Positions 1 to 8,066 of a DNA stretch of 64,000 bases are shown here, piece after piece (positions within the stretch are counted from its first letter, which is position 1; each line of letters begins with the position of its first letter). The notes under the pieces were generated by a model that saw nothing but the letters and a program-made list of their open reading frames with translations, made no database searches and was not told where the DNA came from. The position numbers and the translations under genes are program-made. Origin of the DNA: Lachnospiraceae bacterium (lineage in GTDB: Bacteria > Bacillota > Clostridia > Lachnospirales > Lachnospiraceae). Location of the stretch: NCBI GenBank assembly GCA_017480195.1, contig JAFVBE010000003.1, forward strand, positions 31,387 to 95,386, given 5' to 3'.

Positions 1-951
1 CAATATATGATTGGAAGCAGAGCTGCTGTGGATAAGTATTTTAATGAAGAGTTATCAAGGCTCAGGACGGATTACATAGACTATTATCTGATGCATCACC
101 TGACAGATGTTGCTATGTGGGAGAAGCTTAAGGCTGTCGGTATACTGGATTGGATAGAAGAAAAAAAGAGTGCCGGTACAATCCGTAATATCGGTTTTTC
201 ATATCATGGCAACAGTGATAATTTTCTTAAGATATTAAATGATTATGATTGGGATTTTTGTCAGATACAGTATAACTATCTGGATGAGGATACACAGGCA
301 GGAGTGGAAGGTCTCAAGGCGGCAGCAGATAAAGGGATACCTGTAGTTATTATGGAACCGCTTCGCGGAGGAAAGCTTGTCAATATGCTGCCTGATGGTG
401 CGAAAAAGGCGATAAAGGACAGTCCGCGCGGATGGACACCTGCAGAGTGGGCTTTCAGATGGTTATATAATCAGGAAGAAGTTACTGTAGTGCTTTCGGG
501 TATGAATTCTATCGAGATGGTAGAGGAGAATTGTAAAACTGCTTCCGAGGCTTATGCGGGACATCTTACGGAAGAGGATTTTGCTACACTCGAGGTTGTG
601 AAGCAGAATATCAGAGAGAACGAGAAGGTAGGCTGTACCGGATGCAGATATTGTATGCCTTGTCCTAAGGGCGTAGATATACCCGGCATATTCAGATGCT
701 ATAATGCGATGTATACCGAGACTAAGAGAGAGGGAAGATTCGAATTTGCTCAGACGGTTGGCCTTACGAAGGAGCCTGCCTTTGCCTCCCAGTGTATAGA
801 ATGTGGAAAATGTGAGAAGCATTGTCCGCAGAATATTCCTATCAGGGAGAAGCTAAAAGAAGCTGACAAGGCACTTCGACCGCTTTCATATAAGGTTGGG
901 ATAAATGTTGTGAGAAGGTTTATGTTCAGGAAAGCTAAGAAAAATAATTAG
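1..951 (+). CDS. Aldo/keto reductase with C-terminal ferredoxin-like domain, 5' partial
   Basis: The reading frame is open from the first base of the window, and the family's N-terminal strands and catalytic Asp/Tyr region are missing, so the gene starts upstream of the window. What remains covers the second half of the TIM barrel (the stretch DYIDYYLMHHL is typical of the family). It is followed by a bacterial-type ferredoxin domain: C-x2-C-x2-C-x2-CP at about 631-666 and C-x2-C-x2-C-x3-CP at about 795-830, enough for two [4Fe-4S] clusters. Such proteins are cytoplasmic NAD(P)H oxidoreductases common in anaerobic Clostridia; the substrate is unknown. The next gene follows after 35 bases without a clear terminator and may be cotranscribed. 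Confidence 0.9.
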   Translation, partial: QYMIGSRAAVDKYFNEELSRLRTDYIDYYLMHHLTDVAMWEKLKAVGILDWIEEKKSAGTIRNIGFSYHGNSDNFLKILNDYDWDFCQIQYNYLDEDTQAGVEGLKAAADKGIPVVIMEPLRGGKLVNMLPDGAKKAIKDSPRGWTPAEWAFRWLYNQEEVTVVLSGMNSIEMVEENCKTASEAYAGHLTEEDFATLEVVKQNIRENEKVGCTGCRYCMPCPKGVDIPGIFRCYNAMYTETKREGRFEFAQTVGLTKEPAFASQCIECGKCEKHCPQNIPIREKLKEADKALRPLSYKVGINVVRRFMFRKAKKNN

Positions 952-986
952 TGTGTTAAGGATTTTAGGTTAATAAGGAGATTTAT

Positions 987-2816
987 ATGCCACCGGGTGG
1001 AAGATTGGGAGGTCATGGAGCGCATTTCATGACAGAGGAGGAGAAGGCTGCACAGCCTAAGATAACTTGGCAGCTCCTAAGGAGAGTATTTTCATATTTA
1101 AGACCGTATTGGAAGCAGTTTATACTGGTTCTGCTTTGTATTGCCGTTTCGTCGATATTTAATCTTATGCCATCTATTCTTACCGGTAAGATAATAGATG
1201 ATGGTCTGATAGGAAGAAATATGAAGCTGCTTGTGGTGTTCATAGTGGCATCATTTGCAGTGACACTTGCTGCCAGTCTTATAGGCGTGTTGGAAAGCTA
1301 TATCAATACATGGATAGCACAGCATATAACCTTCGATATGAGAAATCATATGTTCCGTCATCTTCAGAGGATGTCGCAGAGATTTTTCACAACCAACAAT
1401 CAGGGAGATATCATTACCCGTATGACGAGTGACATCGACGGTGTAGAGACAGTAATAACCAATACATTTAAGAGCATTTTGTCTAATTCGATTACACTTA
1501 TCTTTGCACTCATTGCTATGTTTCAGAAGAATTGGATACTGGCACTTCTTGGAATCGCTGTTATTCCGTTGTTCGTGCTGCCTACTCGTAAGGCAGGTAA
1601 AACCAGATGGACACTTACCCGTGAGGCGCAGGAATGTAACGACGAGGTAAATGGTATCTTAAATGAAACTCTGTCAGTAAGCGGTCAACTGTTGGTTAAG
1701 CTGTTCGGGAAAGAAAATCAGGAATATGAGCGATATGAAAATGTGAATAATAAGATGATACGCCTCAATATCAAGGAGAAGATGGCAGGCAGATGGTTTT
1801 TCATGATACTTAATACTGTGACGAATATAGGACCTATGCTGCTTTATCTGGTAGGTGGAATTCTTATGATAAAATATGACAGCTCGGTTACGGTCGGTGA
1901 TATAACTGTACTTGTTGCTCTTCTTGGCAAGACCTATATGCCGGTGAACAGCCTGCTTAATATTCAAGTTGACTGGATGCGTTCGATGGCACTTTTCAGC
2001 CGTGTATTTGAATATTTTGATATGCCTGTTGAGATTGAGAATCCCGATAATCCGAAGACTCCTGACAAGATTACAGGCAGGGTTGAGTTTGCCCATGTTG
2101 ATTTTTCTTATGATGAGGAAAGGCAGATATTGAAGGATGTTAATTTCTTGTTGGAGAGTGGGAAAAGTATGGCGATAGTAGGTCCGTCAGGCTCCGGCAA
2201 AAGTACGATTATTAATCTTATTCCGAGATTGTATGATGTAAAGGGCGGTAAGGTAAGCTTTGATGGGATAGATGTGCGTGAGATGGATTTGGAGCTTCTT
2301 AGGAAAAATGTCGGTGTTGTATCTCAGGAGACTTATCTTTTTAATGGAACGATAAGAGATAATCTTCAATATGCTAATCCCGATGCGACCGAGGGCGATA
2401 TGATAGAGGCGTGCAAGAAGGCCAATATATATGATTTTATATCAGCACAGGAAAAAGGCCTTGATACTATGGTCGGCAATCGGGGACTCAAATTATCAGG
2501 TGGAGAGAAGCAGAGAATATCCATAGCGAGAGTTCTGCTAAAAAATCCTGCTTTGCTTATATTCGATGAAGCGACCTCGGCACTTGATTCGATATCAGAA
2601 AGTAAGATACAGGAGGCTATAGACCCGATTATAAAGGAGAGGACGAGTATTCTGATTGCACACAGACTGTCTACAATTCTTGCGGCGGATGAAATATATG
2701 TACTAAAAGACGGACAGATCGTTGAGCATGGTCAGCATAAGGAGCTGGTTGCAAGCGGAGGTGTGTATACGGAATTATATGAGACTCAGTTTAAGAAGGT
2801 TGATACTAAGGATTGA
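987..2816 (+). CDS. ABC exporter, fused membrane and ATPase domains
   Basis: This 609-residue half-transporter has a type I exporter membrane domain (about residues 35-320, six predicted helices) followed by an ATPase domain. The ATPase carries Walker A GPSGSGKS, signature LSGGEKQR, Walker B LLIFDEATSALD and the H-loop in IAHRLST. It would act as a homo- or heterodimer exporting a lipid, peptide or drug; the substrate cannot be read from sequence. The N terminus MPPGGRLGGHG is Gly-rich and probably disordered. The ATG at 987 has TAAGGAG six bases upstream. No partner half-transporter lies beside it, which favours a homodimer. Confidence 0.93.
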   Translation: MPPGGRLGGHGAHFMTEEEKAAQPKITWQLLRRVFSYLRPYWKQFILVLLCIAVSSIFNLMPSILTGKIIDDGLIGRNMKLLVVFIVASFAVTLAASLIGVLESYINTWIAQHITFDMRNHMFRHLQRMSQRFFTTNNQGDIITRMTSDIDGVETVITNTFKSILSNSITLIFALIAMFQKNWILALLGIAVIPLFVLPTRKAGKTRWTLTREAQECNDEVNGILNETLSVSGQLLVKLFGKENQEYERYENVNNKMIRLNIKEKMAGRWFFMILNTVTNIGPMLLYLVGGILMIKYDSSVTVGDITVLVALLGKTYMPVNSLLNIQVDWMRSMALFSRVFEYFDMPVEIENPDNPKTPDKITGRVEFAHVDFSYDEERQILKDVNFLLESGKSMAIVGPSGSGKSTIINLIPRLYDVKGGKVSFDGIDVREMDLELLRKNVGVVSQETYLFNGTIRDNLQYANPDATEGDMIEACKKANIYDFISAQEKGLDTMVGNRGLKLSGGEKQRISIARVLLKNPALLIFDEATSALDSISESKIQEAIDPIIKERTSILIAHRLSTILAADEIYVLKDGQIVEHGQHKELVASGGVYTELYETQFKKVDTKD

Positions 2817-2820
2817 CGAA

Positions 2821-2850
2821 TTGAAAAATTGTGATAAAATATATTATACT
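2821..2850 (+). promoter_or_regulatory. Sigma-A promoter for the aldolase-like gene
   Basis: TTGAAA at 2821-2826, an 18-base spacer and TATACT at 2845-2850, lying directly after the stop of the ABC exporter gene. It gives the downstream gene its own transcript. Prediction by eye only. Confidence 0.5.
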
Positions 2851-2919
2851 TTAATGGTTTAAAGCGAGAGATTGCTTGGCTGTAAAATATCGGTATGTAT
2901 TTATGAAAGGATATTTAAG

Positions 2920-3903
2920 ATGAAAGAGAAAAAATTATCGGAATTTATGGGTGTAAGAGAGAGTATTCGCGTACTTGATGCTACACTTAGAGATGGTGGA
3001 CTTGTCAATAATTTTTATTTTACGGATGATTTTGTGAAAGTACTTTATCAGACGAATATAAAAGCCGGTGTGGATTATATGGAGCTTGGTTATAAAGCAT
3101 CTAAGGAGATGTTTGATGTAAATGAATTCGGTGTATGGAAATTCTGTGATGATGATGATATCTTGCGTGTAATCGGAGAGAATAGCGAAAAGAAGATTAA
3201 GCTTGCGGTAATGGCGGATGTAGGGCGATGTGATTACAAAACTGACATACAGGACAGGACGAACAGTCCTGTAGACCTCGTCCGTGTGGCTACATATGTT
3301 CATCAGATGCCGGGCGCTATTGATATGATTGAGGATGCGAAGGACAAGGGCTACGAGGTAAGCTGTAATATTATGGCTGTATCTACGGCACAGGAGTCAG
3401 ATGTCAAGGTTGCACTTGAGATGCTTGGCAAATCTTCTGTAGATGTAATCTATATAGTAGACAGCTTCGGTTCACTTTATCCTGAGCAGATAGCCCGTAT
3501 TGCAGATTTGTATCTTGAATATGGCGAGAAGTATAACAAGAAGATAGGTATGCACGCACATAACAACCAGCAGCTTGCATTTGCAAATACCCTTGAAGCA
3601 TGCGGAGATGGCGTGGATTTCCTTGATGGTACTTATAATGGAATGGGTCGTGGAGCAGGTAACTGCTCTATAGAGAATCTTATAGGATGTCTTAAGAATC
3701 CGAAGTATTCCATCTATCCTGTTATAAAGTTCATTGAAAAATATATGATACCACTTCGTGAGTCAGGTGTAGTATGGGGATATGATATGCAATATCTTTT
3801 GACGGGAATACTTAATCAGCATCCGCGTACTGCCATAGCATATACTAAGGATAAGCGTAAAGACCTTGTGCAGTATTATAATGAATTAACCCAGCAGGAG
3901 TAA
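2920..3903 (+). CDS. Aldolase catalytic domain protein (HMGL/DRE-TIM family)
   Basis: This 327-residue protein belongs to the DRE-TIM metallolyase superfamily that includes HMG-CoA lyase, isopropylmalate synthase and 4-hydroxy-2-oxovalerate aldolase. Visible hallmarks are VLDATLRDGG near the N terminus (substrate Arg and metal Asp), the metal-binding HAHNN and the glycine-rich NGMGRGAGN. The usual C-terminal regulatory or dimer-partner domain is absent, so it resembles the short stand-alone aldolase-domain proteins of gut Firmicutes whose reaction is not established. The ATG at 2920 is preferred over an in-frame TTG at 2872 because GAAAGG lies about nine bases upstream. It is a likely acyl or oxo-acid carbon-carbon lyase or synthase with a divalent metal. 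Confidence 0.8.
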   Translation: MKEKKLSEFMGVRESIRVLDATLRDGGLVNNFYFTDDFVKVLYQTNIKAGVDYMELGYKASKEMFDVNEFGVWKFCDDDDILRVIGENSEKKIKLAVMADVGRCDYKTDIQDRTNSPVDLVRVATYVHQMPGAIDMIEDAKDKGYEVSCNIMAVSTAQESDVKVALEMLGKSSVDVIYIVDSFGSLYPEQIARIADLYLEYGEKYNKKIGMHAHNNQQLAFANTLEACGDGVDFLDGTYNGMGRGAGNCSIENLIGCLKNPKYSIYPVIKFIEKYMIPLRESGVVWGYDMQYLLTGILNQHPRTAIAYTKDKRKDLVQYYNELTQQE

Positions 3904-3979
3904 TTGTAGTTTTGACAAGCTGTATTTACAGTTGGAGAAATGTATATTTGGTTTATATCTGTAGCGGGGCGGTGATAAG

Positions 3980-4198
3980 ATGAAGAGTCTGTTAATTAAG
4001 GATACCACTAAGGAAGAGCGAATGAAAATCGTTCAGGAGGGCTTAAACGGCTGCGGCGGAGCCTGTGATTTCTGCAATGGCTGTGACAATTTAGGTGGTG
4101 GAAGTGTGGATGCATTTTATGAGCCATATATAAATGGCGAAGTGGAGCTTAAGGATTTGAATATGAACTATCGAAGTAATACGGGGATGGTTCATTAG
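3980..4198 (+). CDS. Small Cys4 protein, tandem copy 1
   Basis: This 72-residue protein of unknown function has the cluster C-x3-C-x2-C-x2-C (GCGGACDFCNGCDNLGGG), followed by a Y-x2-YI-x-G segment and a C-terminal MNYR. The four close cysteines suggest a zinc or Fe-S site. The next gene is a diverged copy with the same architecture. A ribosome binding site GGCGGTG precedes the ATG. The gene ends 22 bases before its paralog, so the two are probably cotranscribed. Confidence 0.75.
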   Translation: MKSLLIKDTTKEERMKIVQEGLNGCGGACDFCNGCDNLGGGSVDAFYEPYINGEVELKDLNMNYRSNTGMVH

Positions 4199-4220
4199 TC
4201 AATGCAAAGGGAGTGTTAGT

Positions 4221-4415
4221 ATGAGACCACCGGAGATAGAGAATTCAACGCCGGAGGAGCGTGCACGCTGTATCAATGAAATGTATCCATGTATAGCTGA
4301 TTGCGATATGTGTGGGATATGTCAGGTATTCAGGGGCAAGGACCCTGAGCTTGCCTATGCGGATTATATCAAGGGTAAGAGAAGCTTTATGGAAGTTTCT
4401 ATGGATTACAGGTAG
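4221..4415 (+). CDS. Small Cys4 protein, tandem copy 2
   Basis: This 64-residue paralog of the preceding gene has the motif C-x3-C-x2-C-x2-C (CIADCDMCGIC), then Y-x2-YI-x-G and MDYR at the same relative places. Overall identity is low outside the motif, so the duplication is old. GGGAGTG lies upstream of the ATG. The function is unknown; a small metal-binding or redox accessory protein is the most that can be inferred. Confidence 0.72.
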   Translation: MRPPEIENSTPEERARCINEMYPCIADCDMCGICQVFRGKDPELAYADYIKGKRSFMEVSMDYR

Positions 4416-4479
4416 GTTTTGGAATTTTAAATTGAAAGATTTAGTTATATACTGTAAAATGTATCTTGTTATAACTATG

Positions 4480-4537
4480 AAAGGCATAATTGCGTTAATG
4501 TAGTCGGTACATTGACGGGAAATTACATTGTGCCTTT
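4480..4537 (+). other. Hairpin downstream of the small Cys4 genes
   Basis: AAAGGCA at 4480-4486 pairs with TGCCTTT at 4531-4537, and an inner AATGTA/TACATT hairpin (about 4497-4513) lies between them. There is no clear T-run, so it is a weak terminator or a 5' structure of the protease mRNA. Otherwise I see nothing in 4416-4575. Confidence 0.3.
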
Positions 4538-4575
4538 AAGTAAGATGATATAAAATTCGGTATGAGGTGACAAAA

Positions 4576-5265
4576 ATGTATTATGGAATGGACTTTACTT
4601 ATATTTTGGTAATTATCGGAGCGGTCATAAGTATGATTGCTTCATGGAATGTCAATGCAAGATTTAAAAAGTACAGTACAGTCAGAAACAGTCGTGGACT
4701 TACTTCCCAGCAGGCAGCCGAGACAATCCTTCATGGTGCAGGCATATATGATGTAAGGATTGAAAGGATAAGCGGTAATCTGACGGATCATTATTCGCCA
4801 AGCGAGAAAGTTTTAAGACTGTCTGACAGCGTATATAATCAGACCTCAGTTGCAGCGATAGGTGTTGCGGCACATGAGTGTGGACATGCCATACAGCATC
4901 AGGTTGGATACGGACCGCTTAAACTAAGGTCATTATCCGTGCCGATTGCAAATATCGGTTCTAAGCTTTCATGGCCTATTATAATAGCAGGTCTTATAAT
5001 GGGTTCGACAGGACTTGCACAGGTTGGAGTATGGCTTTTTGTGGCAGTAGTATTCTTCCAGCTTATTACACTTCCTGTAGAGATTGATGCTTCACACAGG
5101 GCTATCAAGATACTTGACAAGAGCAATATGCTGGCAGGGGAAGAACTTGCAGGCTCCAAAAAAGTTTTGATGGCTGCGGCACTAACCTATGTGGCAGCAC
5201 TTTTCTCAACGATATTGCAGCTTTTAAGACTTATAATGATTGTCAATAGCAGCAGAAGGGATTAG
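4576..5265 (+). CDS. Membrane neutral zinc metallopeptidase (YugP-like)
   Basis: This 229-residue integral membrane protein has an N-terminal helix (about 8-24), the zinc site HECGH at residues 100-104, and two or three C-terminal hydrophobic helices. This is the architecture of the YugP/Peptidase_membrane_Zn family, whose physiological substrates are largely unknown. The ATG at 4576 is chosen over the in-frame GTG at 4567 because TGAGGTG is then correctly spaced. A strong intrinsic terminator follows the stop. Confidence 0.88.
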   Translation: MYYGMDFTYILVIIGAVISMIASWNVNARFKKYSTVRNSRGLTSQQAAETILHGAGIYDVRIERISGNLTDHYSPSEKVLRLSDSVYNQTSVAAIGVAAHECGHAIQHQVGYGPLKLRSLSVPIANIGSKLSWPIIIAGLIMGSTGLAQVGVWLFVAVVFFQLITLPVEIDASHRAIKILDKSNMLAGEELAGSKKVLMAAALTYVAALFSTILQLLRLIMIVNSSRRD

Positions 5266-5277
5266 AGCAATAAAAAT

Positions 5278-5307
5278 GCTCCGTATGAAAATGCGGAGCT
5301 TTTTTTT
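5278..5307 (+). terminator. Intrinsic terminator
   Basis: A nine-base-pair stem GCTCCGTAT/ATGCGGAGC with one G-T wobble, a GAAA loop, then eight T residues. It closes the metallopeptidase transcript. Confidence 0.9.
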
Positions 5308-5458
5308 AATTCCGACTTAAAATGAGAATAAAATAAATTTTTAAACAATAATGAATGTCAGAATGGTATTGACAAAACAAGTATAATATAATAATATATT
5401 TGACACAATCAATGTGGCATGTAGGCTATTATTTTAGATACAGTGAGGAGTGGTTGTT

Positions 5459-5731
5459 ATGAAAATTAAAACTTATGATGAAGCTATTCTTAGAATAAAG
5501 GAATTAGAAGAGGAAAATAAACAGCTTAGAGCTGAGAATGAGGAGTTAAAAAATCGTAAAATGAGTGGCAGAAAGAAGCATAATGATAAGTGGATGGCTT
5601 CCTATAATGACTTTGCTATTCTGCATGAAAAAGGGGTGACTATTATTGAAAACGCGAAAGCAAATAATATCAGTGTTCGTACTGCATATAGGTATAAGGC
5701 TTATTATGATGCTTTGAAAAATAAGTCGTAA
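5459..5731 (+). CDS. Small coiled-coil/helix-turn-helix protein
   Basis: The 90-residue product starts with a leucine/glutamate heptad region (about residues 8-35) and ends with a probable helix-turn-helix: a segment around NAKANNISVRTAYRYKAYY resembles resolvase/invertase or MerR-like recognition helices. The ATG at 5459 has GAGGAG eight bases upstream. It ends 14 bases before the RhuM gene and is probably cotranscribed with it. The lower G+C of the pair and its accessory content suggest acquisition by transfer. It is likely a DNA-binding partner or regulator; the exact role is unknown. Confidence 0.65.
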   Translation: MKIKTYDEAILRIKELEEENKQLRAENEELKNRKMSGRKKHNDKWMASYNDFAILHEKGVTIIENAKANNISVRTAYRYKAYYDALKNKS

Positions 5732-5745
5732 ATCGGAGGAAAATT

Positions 5746-6756
5746 ATGGGAGAACAAAATAGAGGAGAGGTAATTATATATCAGACGGAAGATGGTTTGA
5801 CTAAAATTAGTGTAAGTATGCAAGATGAAACAGTGTGGCTTTCTCTTGAACAGATGTCAGAGTTATTTCAGAGAGATAAGTCAACAATCTCAAGGCATAT
5901 AAAGAATATTTTTGCTGAAGGTGAGTTGATACAAAATTCAGTTGTTGCAAATTTTGCAACAACTGCCACTGATGGAAAAACATATCAGGTGGATTATTAT
6001 AATTTGGATGTCATAATTTCTGTCGGTTATCGTGTGAAATCCATTCGAGGTACACAATTTAGGATATGGGCAAATACAGTTTTAAAAGAATACATAATAA
6101 AAGGCTTTGCGATGGACGATGAACGACTCAAAGGCAACGGAGGAGGAAATTATTGGAAAGAACTTCTTGGTCGTATAAGGGATATTCGTTCATCTGAAAA
6201 GGTAATGTATCGTCAGGTGCTTGATTTATATGCGACAAGTGTAGATTATGATCCTCATAGTGAGGAATCAATCAGGTTTTTTAAGATTGTTCAGAATAAG
6301 CTGCATTATGCGGCTCATGGACATACAGCCGCAGAGGTAATTTATGAACGCGCGGACGCAGAGAAGCCATTTATGGGTCTTACTTCATTTTCGGGAGAAT
6401 TACCATCTATAAAAGACATTGGTATAGCTAAAAATTATCTTAAAGAGGATGAGATTAGGATATTAAATAATTTAGTTTCAGGTTATTTTGATTTGGCGGA
6501 AATTAATGCGATAGAGCACAAACCGATGTATATGAGTGACTATGTTAATCAGTTAGACGCAGTCCTTACATCAGGCAATAGAAAGCTTCTCAATGATGCA
6601 GGTACAGTAAGTCATGAGCAGGCTATGAAGAAAGCAAATGATGAATATAGAAAATACCAGAGCAATACCATATCCCCTGTTGAAAGGGCATATATAGACA
6701 GCTTGAAGGTAACAGAGAAAGAGGTTAAAAAGAATATAAGAGAAAATAAGAAATAA
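5746..6756 (+). CDS. RhuM-family protein
   Basis: This 336-residue protein matches the virulence RhuM family in its N-terminal motif (EVIIYQTEDG, then a segment WLSLEQMSELFQRDKSTISRH with helix-turn-helix character). It also has the RhuM core VDYYNLDVIISVGYRVKS. A Fic/Doc-like C-terminal half is usual, but I do not see the canonical HPFxxGN motif here. RhuM proteins occur in accessory islands, often near restriction or toxin-antitoxin loci; the activity is not established. The C terminus is very Lys/Glu/Asn-rich. RBS GGAGG. Confidence 0.85.
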   Translation: MGEQNRGEVIIYQTEDGLTKISVSMQDETVWLSLEQMSELFQRDKSTISRHIKNIFAEGELIQNSVVANFATTATDGKTYQVDYYNLDVIISVGYRVKSIRGTQFRIWANTVLKEYIIKGFAMDDERLKGNGGGNYWKELLGRIRDIRSSEKVMYRQVLDLYATSVDYDPHSEESIRFFKIVQNKLHYAAHGHTAAEVIYERADAEKPFMGLTSFSGELPSIKDIGIAKNYLKEDEIRILNNLVSGYFDLAEINAIEHKPMYMSDYVNQLDAVLTSGNRKLLNDAGTVSHEQAMKKANDEYRKYQSNTISPVERAYIDSLKVTEKEVKKNIRENKK

Positions 6757-6895
6757 AAAGCGAAGTAATTTTTAACAAAACAGAAACATTTCGCAAACAA
6801 TCCAAAAACATTTCCCCTGTAATATAAGGCTAATAAATGAACCAAGAAGTGTCATGAAGATAGACACCATGTCAAATATAATGGAGGGAAATGTT

Positions 6896-7912
6896 ATGAA
6901 GAATAGAATTTATTTAGTTACAGGAGCAGCAGGATTTCTTGGAGGAACAATATGCAGACAGCTTGTAGAAAGAGGAGAGAGAGTAAGGGCGTTCGTTCTG
7001 CCGAACGACAAGGCTATTAAATATGTGCCGAGAGAGGCTGAGATAGTAGAAGGAGATTTGTGCGATATAGAGTCACTTGAAAGATTTTTTTCAGTTCCAA
7101 AAAATCTTGAAGTAATTGTTATGCATATCGCAAGTATCGTAACGGTAAATCCTGATTATAATCAGAAGGTTATGGATGTAAATGTAGGCGGTACTAAAAA
7201 TATTATAGATATGTGTAAAAAATATAATTGCAGCAAACTCGTGTATTGCAGCAGCACAGGTGCTATACCGGAGCTTCCGAAGGGAGAAAAGATTGCTGAG
7301 ACAGAGGATTTTCATACCTTAGATCCTGAAAAGGTTGTGGGATGTTACAGTCAGTCAAAGGCTCAGGCAACACAGCTTGTACTTGATGCAGCAAAGGAAG
7401 GACTTAATGCGTGCGTAGTTCATCCAAGCGGTATACTCGGACCGGAGGATTTTGGGGTTGGCGAGACTACCTCAACATTAATTAAGATAATAAATGGTGA
7501 GATGCCGGCGGGTATCGCAGGTTCCTTTAACCTATGTGATGTAAGAGATCTTGCAAAAGGTGCGATATCTGCAGCAGATAAGGGTAGACAGGGCGAATGC
7601 TATATACTTGGAAATGATGAGGTATCATTTAAGGATTTTGCAAAGCTTGTGTCTGAAGAAAGCGGTTGTAAGGGTGTGAAATTTTTCCTGCCGCTTGGTA
7701 TGGCTAATGTTTTGGCTAAACTTATGGAAAAGAAGGCAGAGAAAAAGGGAGAAAAGCCTATTATGACTACATTTTCAGTATATAATCTTGCAAGAAACAA
7801 TGATTTTGATTCAAGCAAGGCTAAGAAAGAATTGGGATATAAGACAAGGTCATACAGAGAAACCATAAGAGACGAAATTGACTGGCTTAAATGTGCCGGT
7901 ATGATAGCTTAA
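6896..7912 (+). CDS. NAD-dependent epimerase/dehydratase (extended SDR)
   Basis: This 338-residue protein of the extended short-chain dehydrogenase superfamily has the nucleotide-binding GAAGFLGG at the N terminus. The catalytic Ser/Tyr/Lys set is visible as CSSTGA followed by CYSQSKAQ, where the first Tyr and Lys fit YxxxK. The cofactor should be NAD(P), and the substrate may be a nucleotide sugar or a dihydroflavonol-like ketone. The ATG at 6896 is chosen because ATGGAGGG ends seven bases before it; an in-frame ATG at 6854 lacks a site. It stands alone. Confidence 0.85.
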   Translation: MKNRIYLVTGAAGFLGGTICRQLVERGERVRAFVLPNDKAIKYVPREAEIVEGDLCDIESLERFFSVPKNLEVIVMHIASIVTVNPDYNQKVMDVNVGGTKNIIDMCKKYNCSKLVYCSSTGAIPELPKGEKIAETEDFHTLDPEKVVGCYSQSKAQATQLVLDAAKEGLNACVVHPSGILGPEDFGVGETTSTLIKIINGEMPAGIAGSFNLCDVRDLAKGAISAADKGRQGECYILGNDEVSFKDFAKLVSEESGCKGVKFFLPLGMANVLAKLMEKKAEKKGEKPIMTTFSVYNLARNNDFDSSKAKKELGYKTRSYRETIRDEIDWLKCAGMIA

Positions 7913-8025
7913 TGGGAGGAAATAATTATAAGAAATAATAAGCATTTTACATTATTTTAGATGATGAAGTATATGCCTTTTGGTCAGAAAATGTTGTAAT
8001 ATATAAAATTAGTTTGAAAATATAT

Positions 8026-8065
8026 CCCTCGTATGTAATAATTAAACATACGAGGGGGATTTTTG
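8026..8065 (+). promoter_or_regulatory. Hairpin that contains the Shine-Dalgarno of the lipase gene
   Basis: A perfect 11-base-pair stem (CCCTCGTATGT at 8026-8036, ACATACGAGGG at 8046-8056) with a nine-base loop ends in GGATTTTT. The 3' arm includes GAGGGGG, the only good ribosome binding site for the ATG at 8067. It could terminate the upstream transcript, sequester the ribosome binding site, or both. Confidence 0.6.
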
Positions 8066-8066
8066 T

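Noticed and set aside
5746-6756. A Fic-type toxin in the RhuM gene
   Set aside because: The Fic motif HPFxxGN is not visible, so no toxin activity is claimed.
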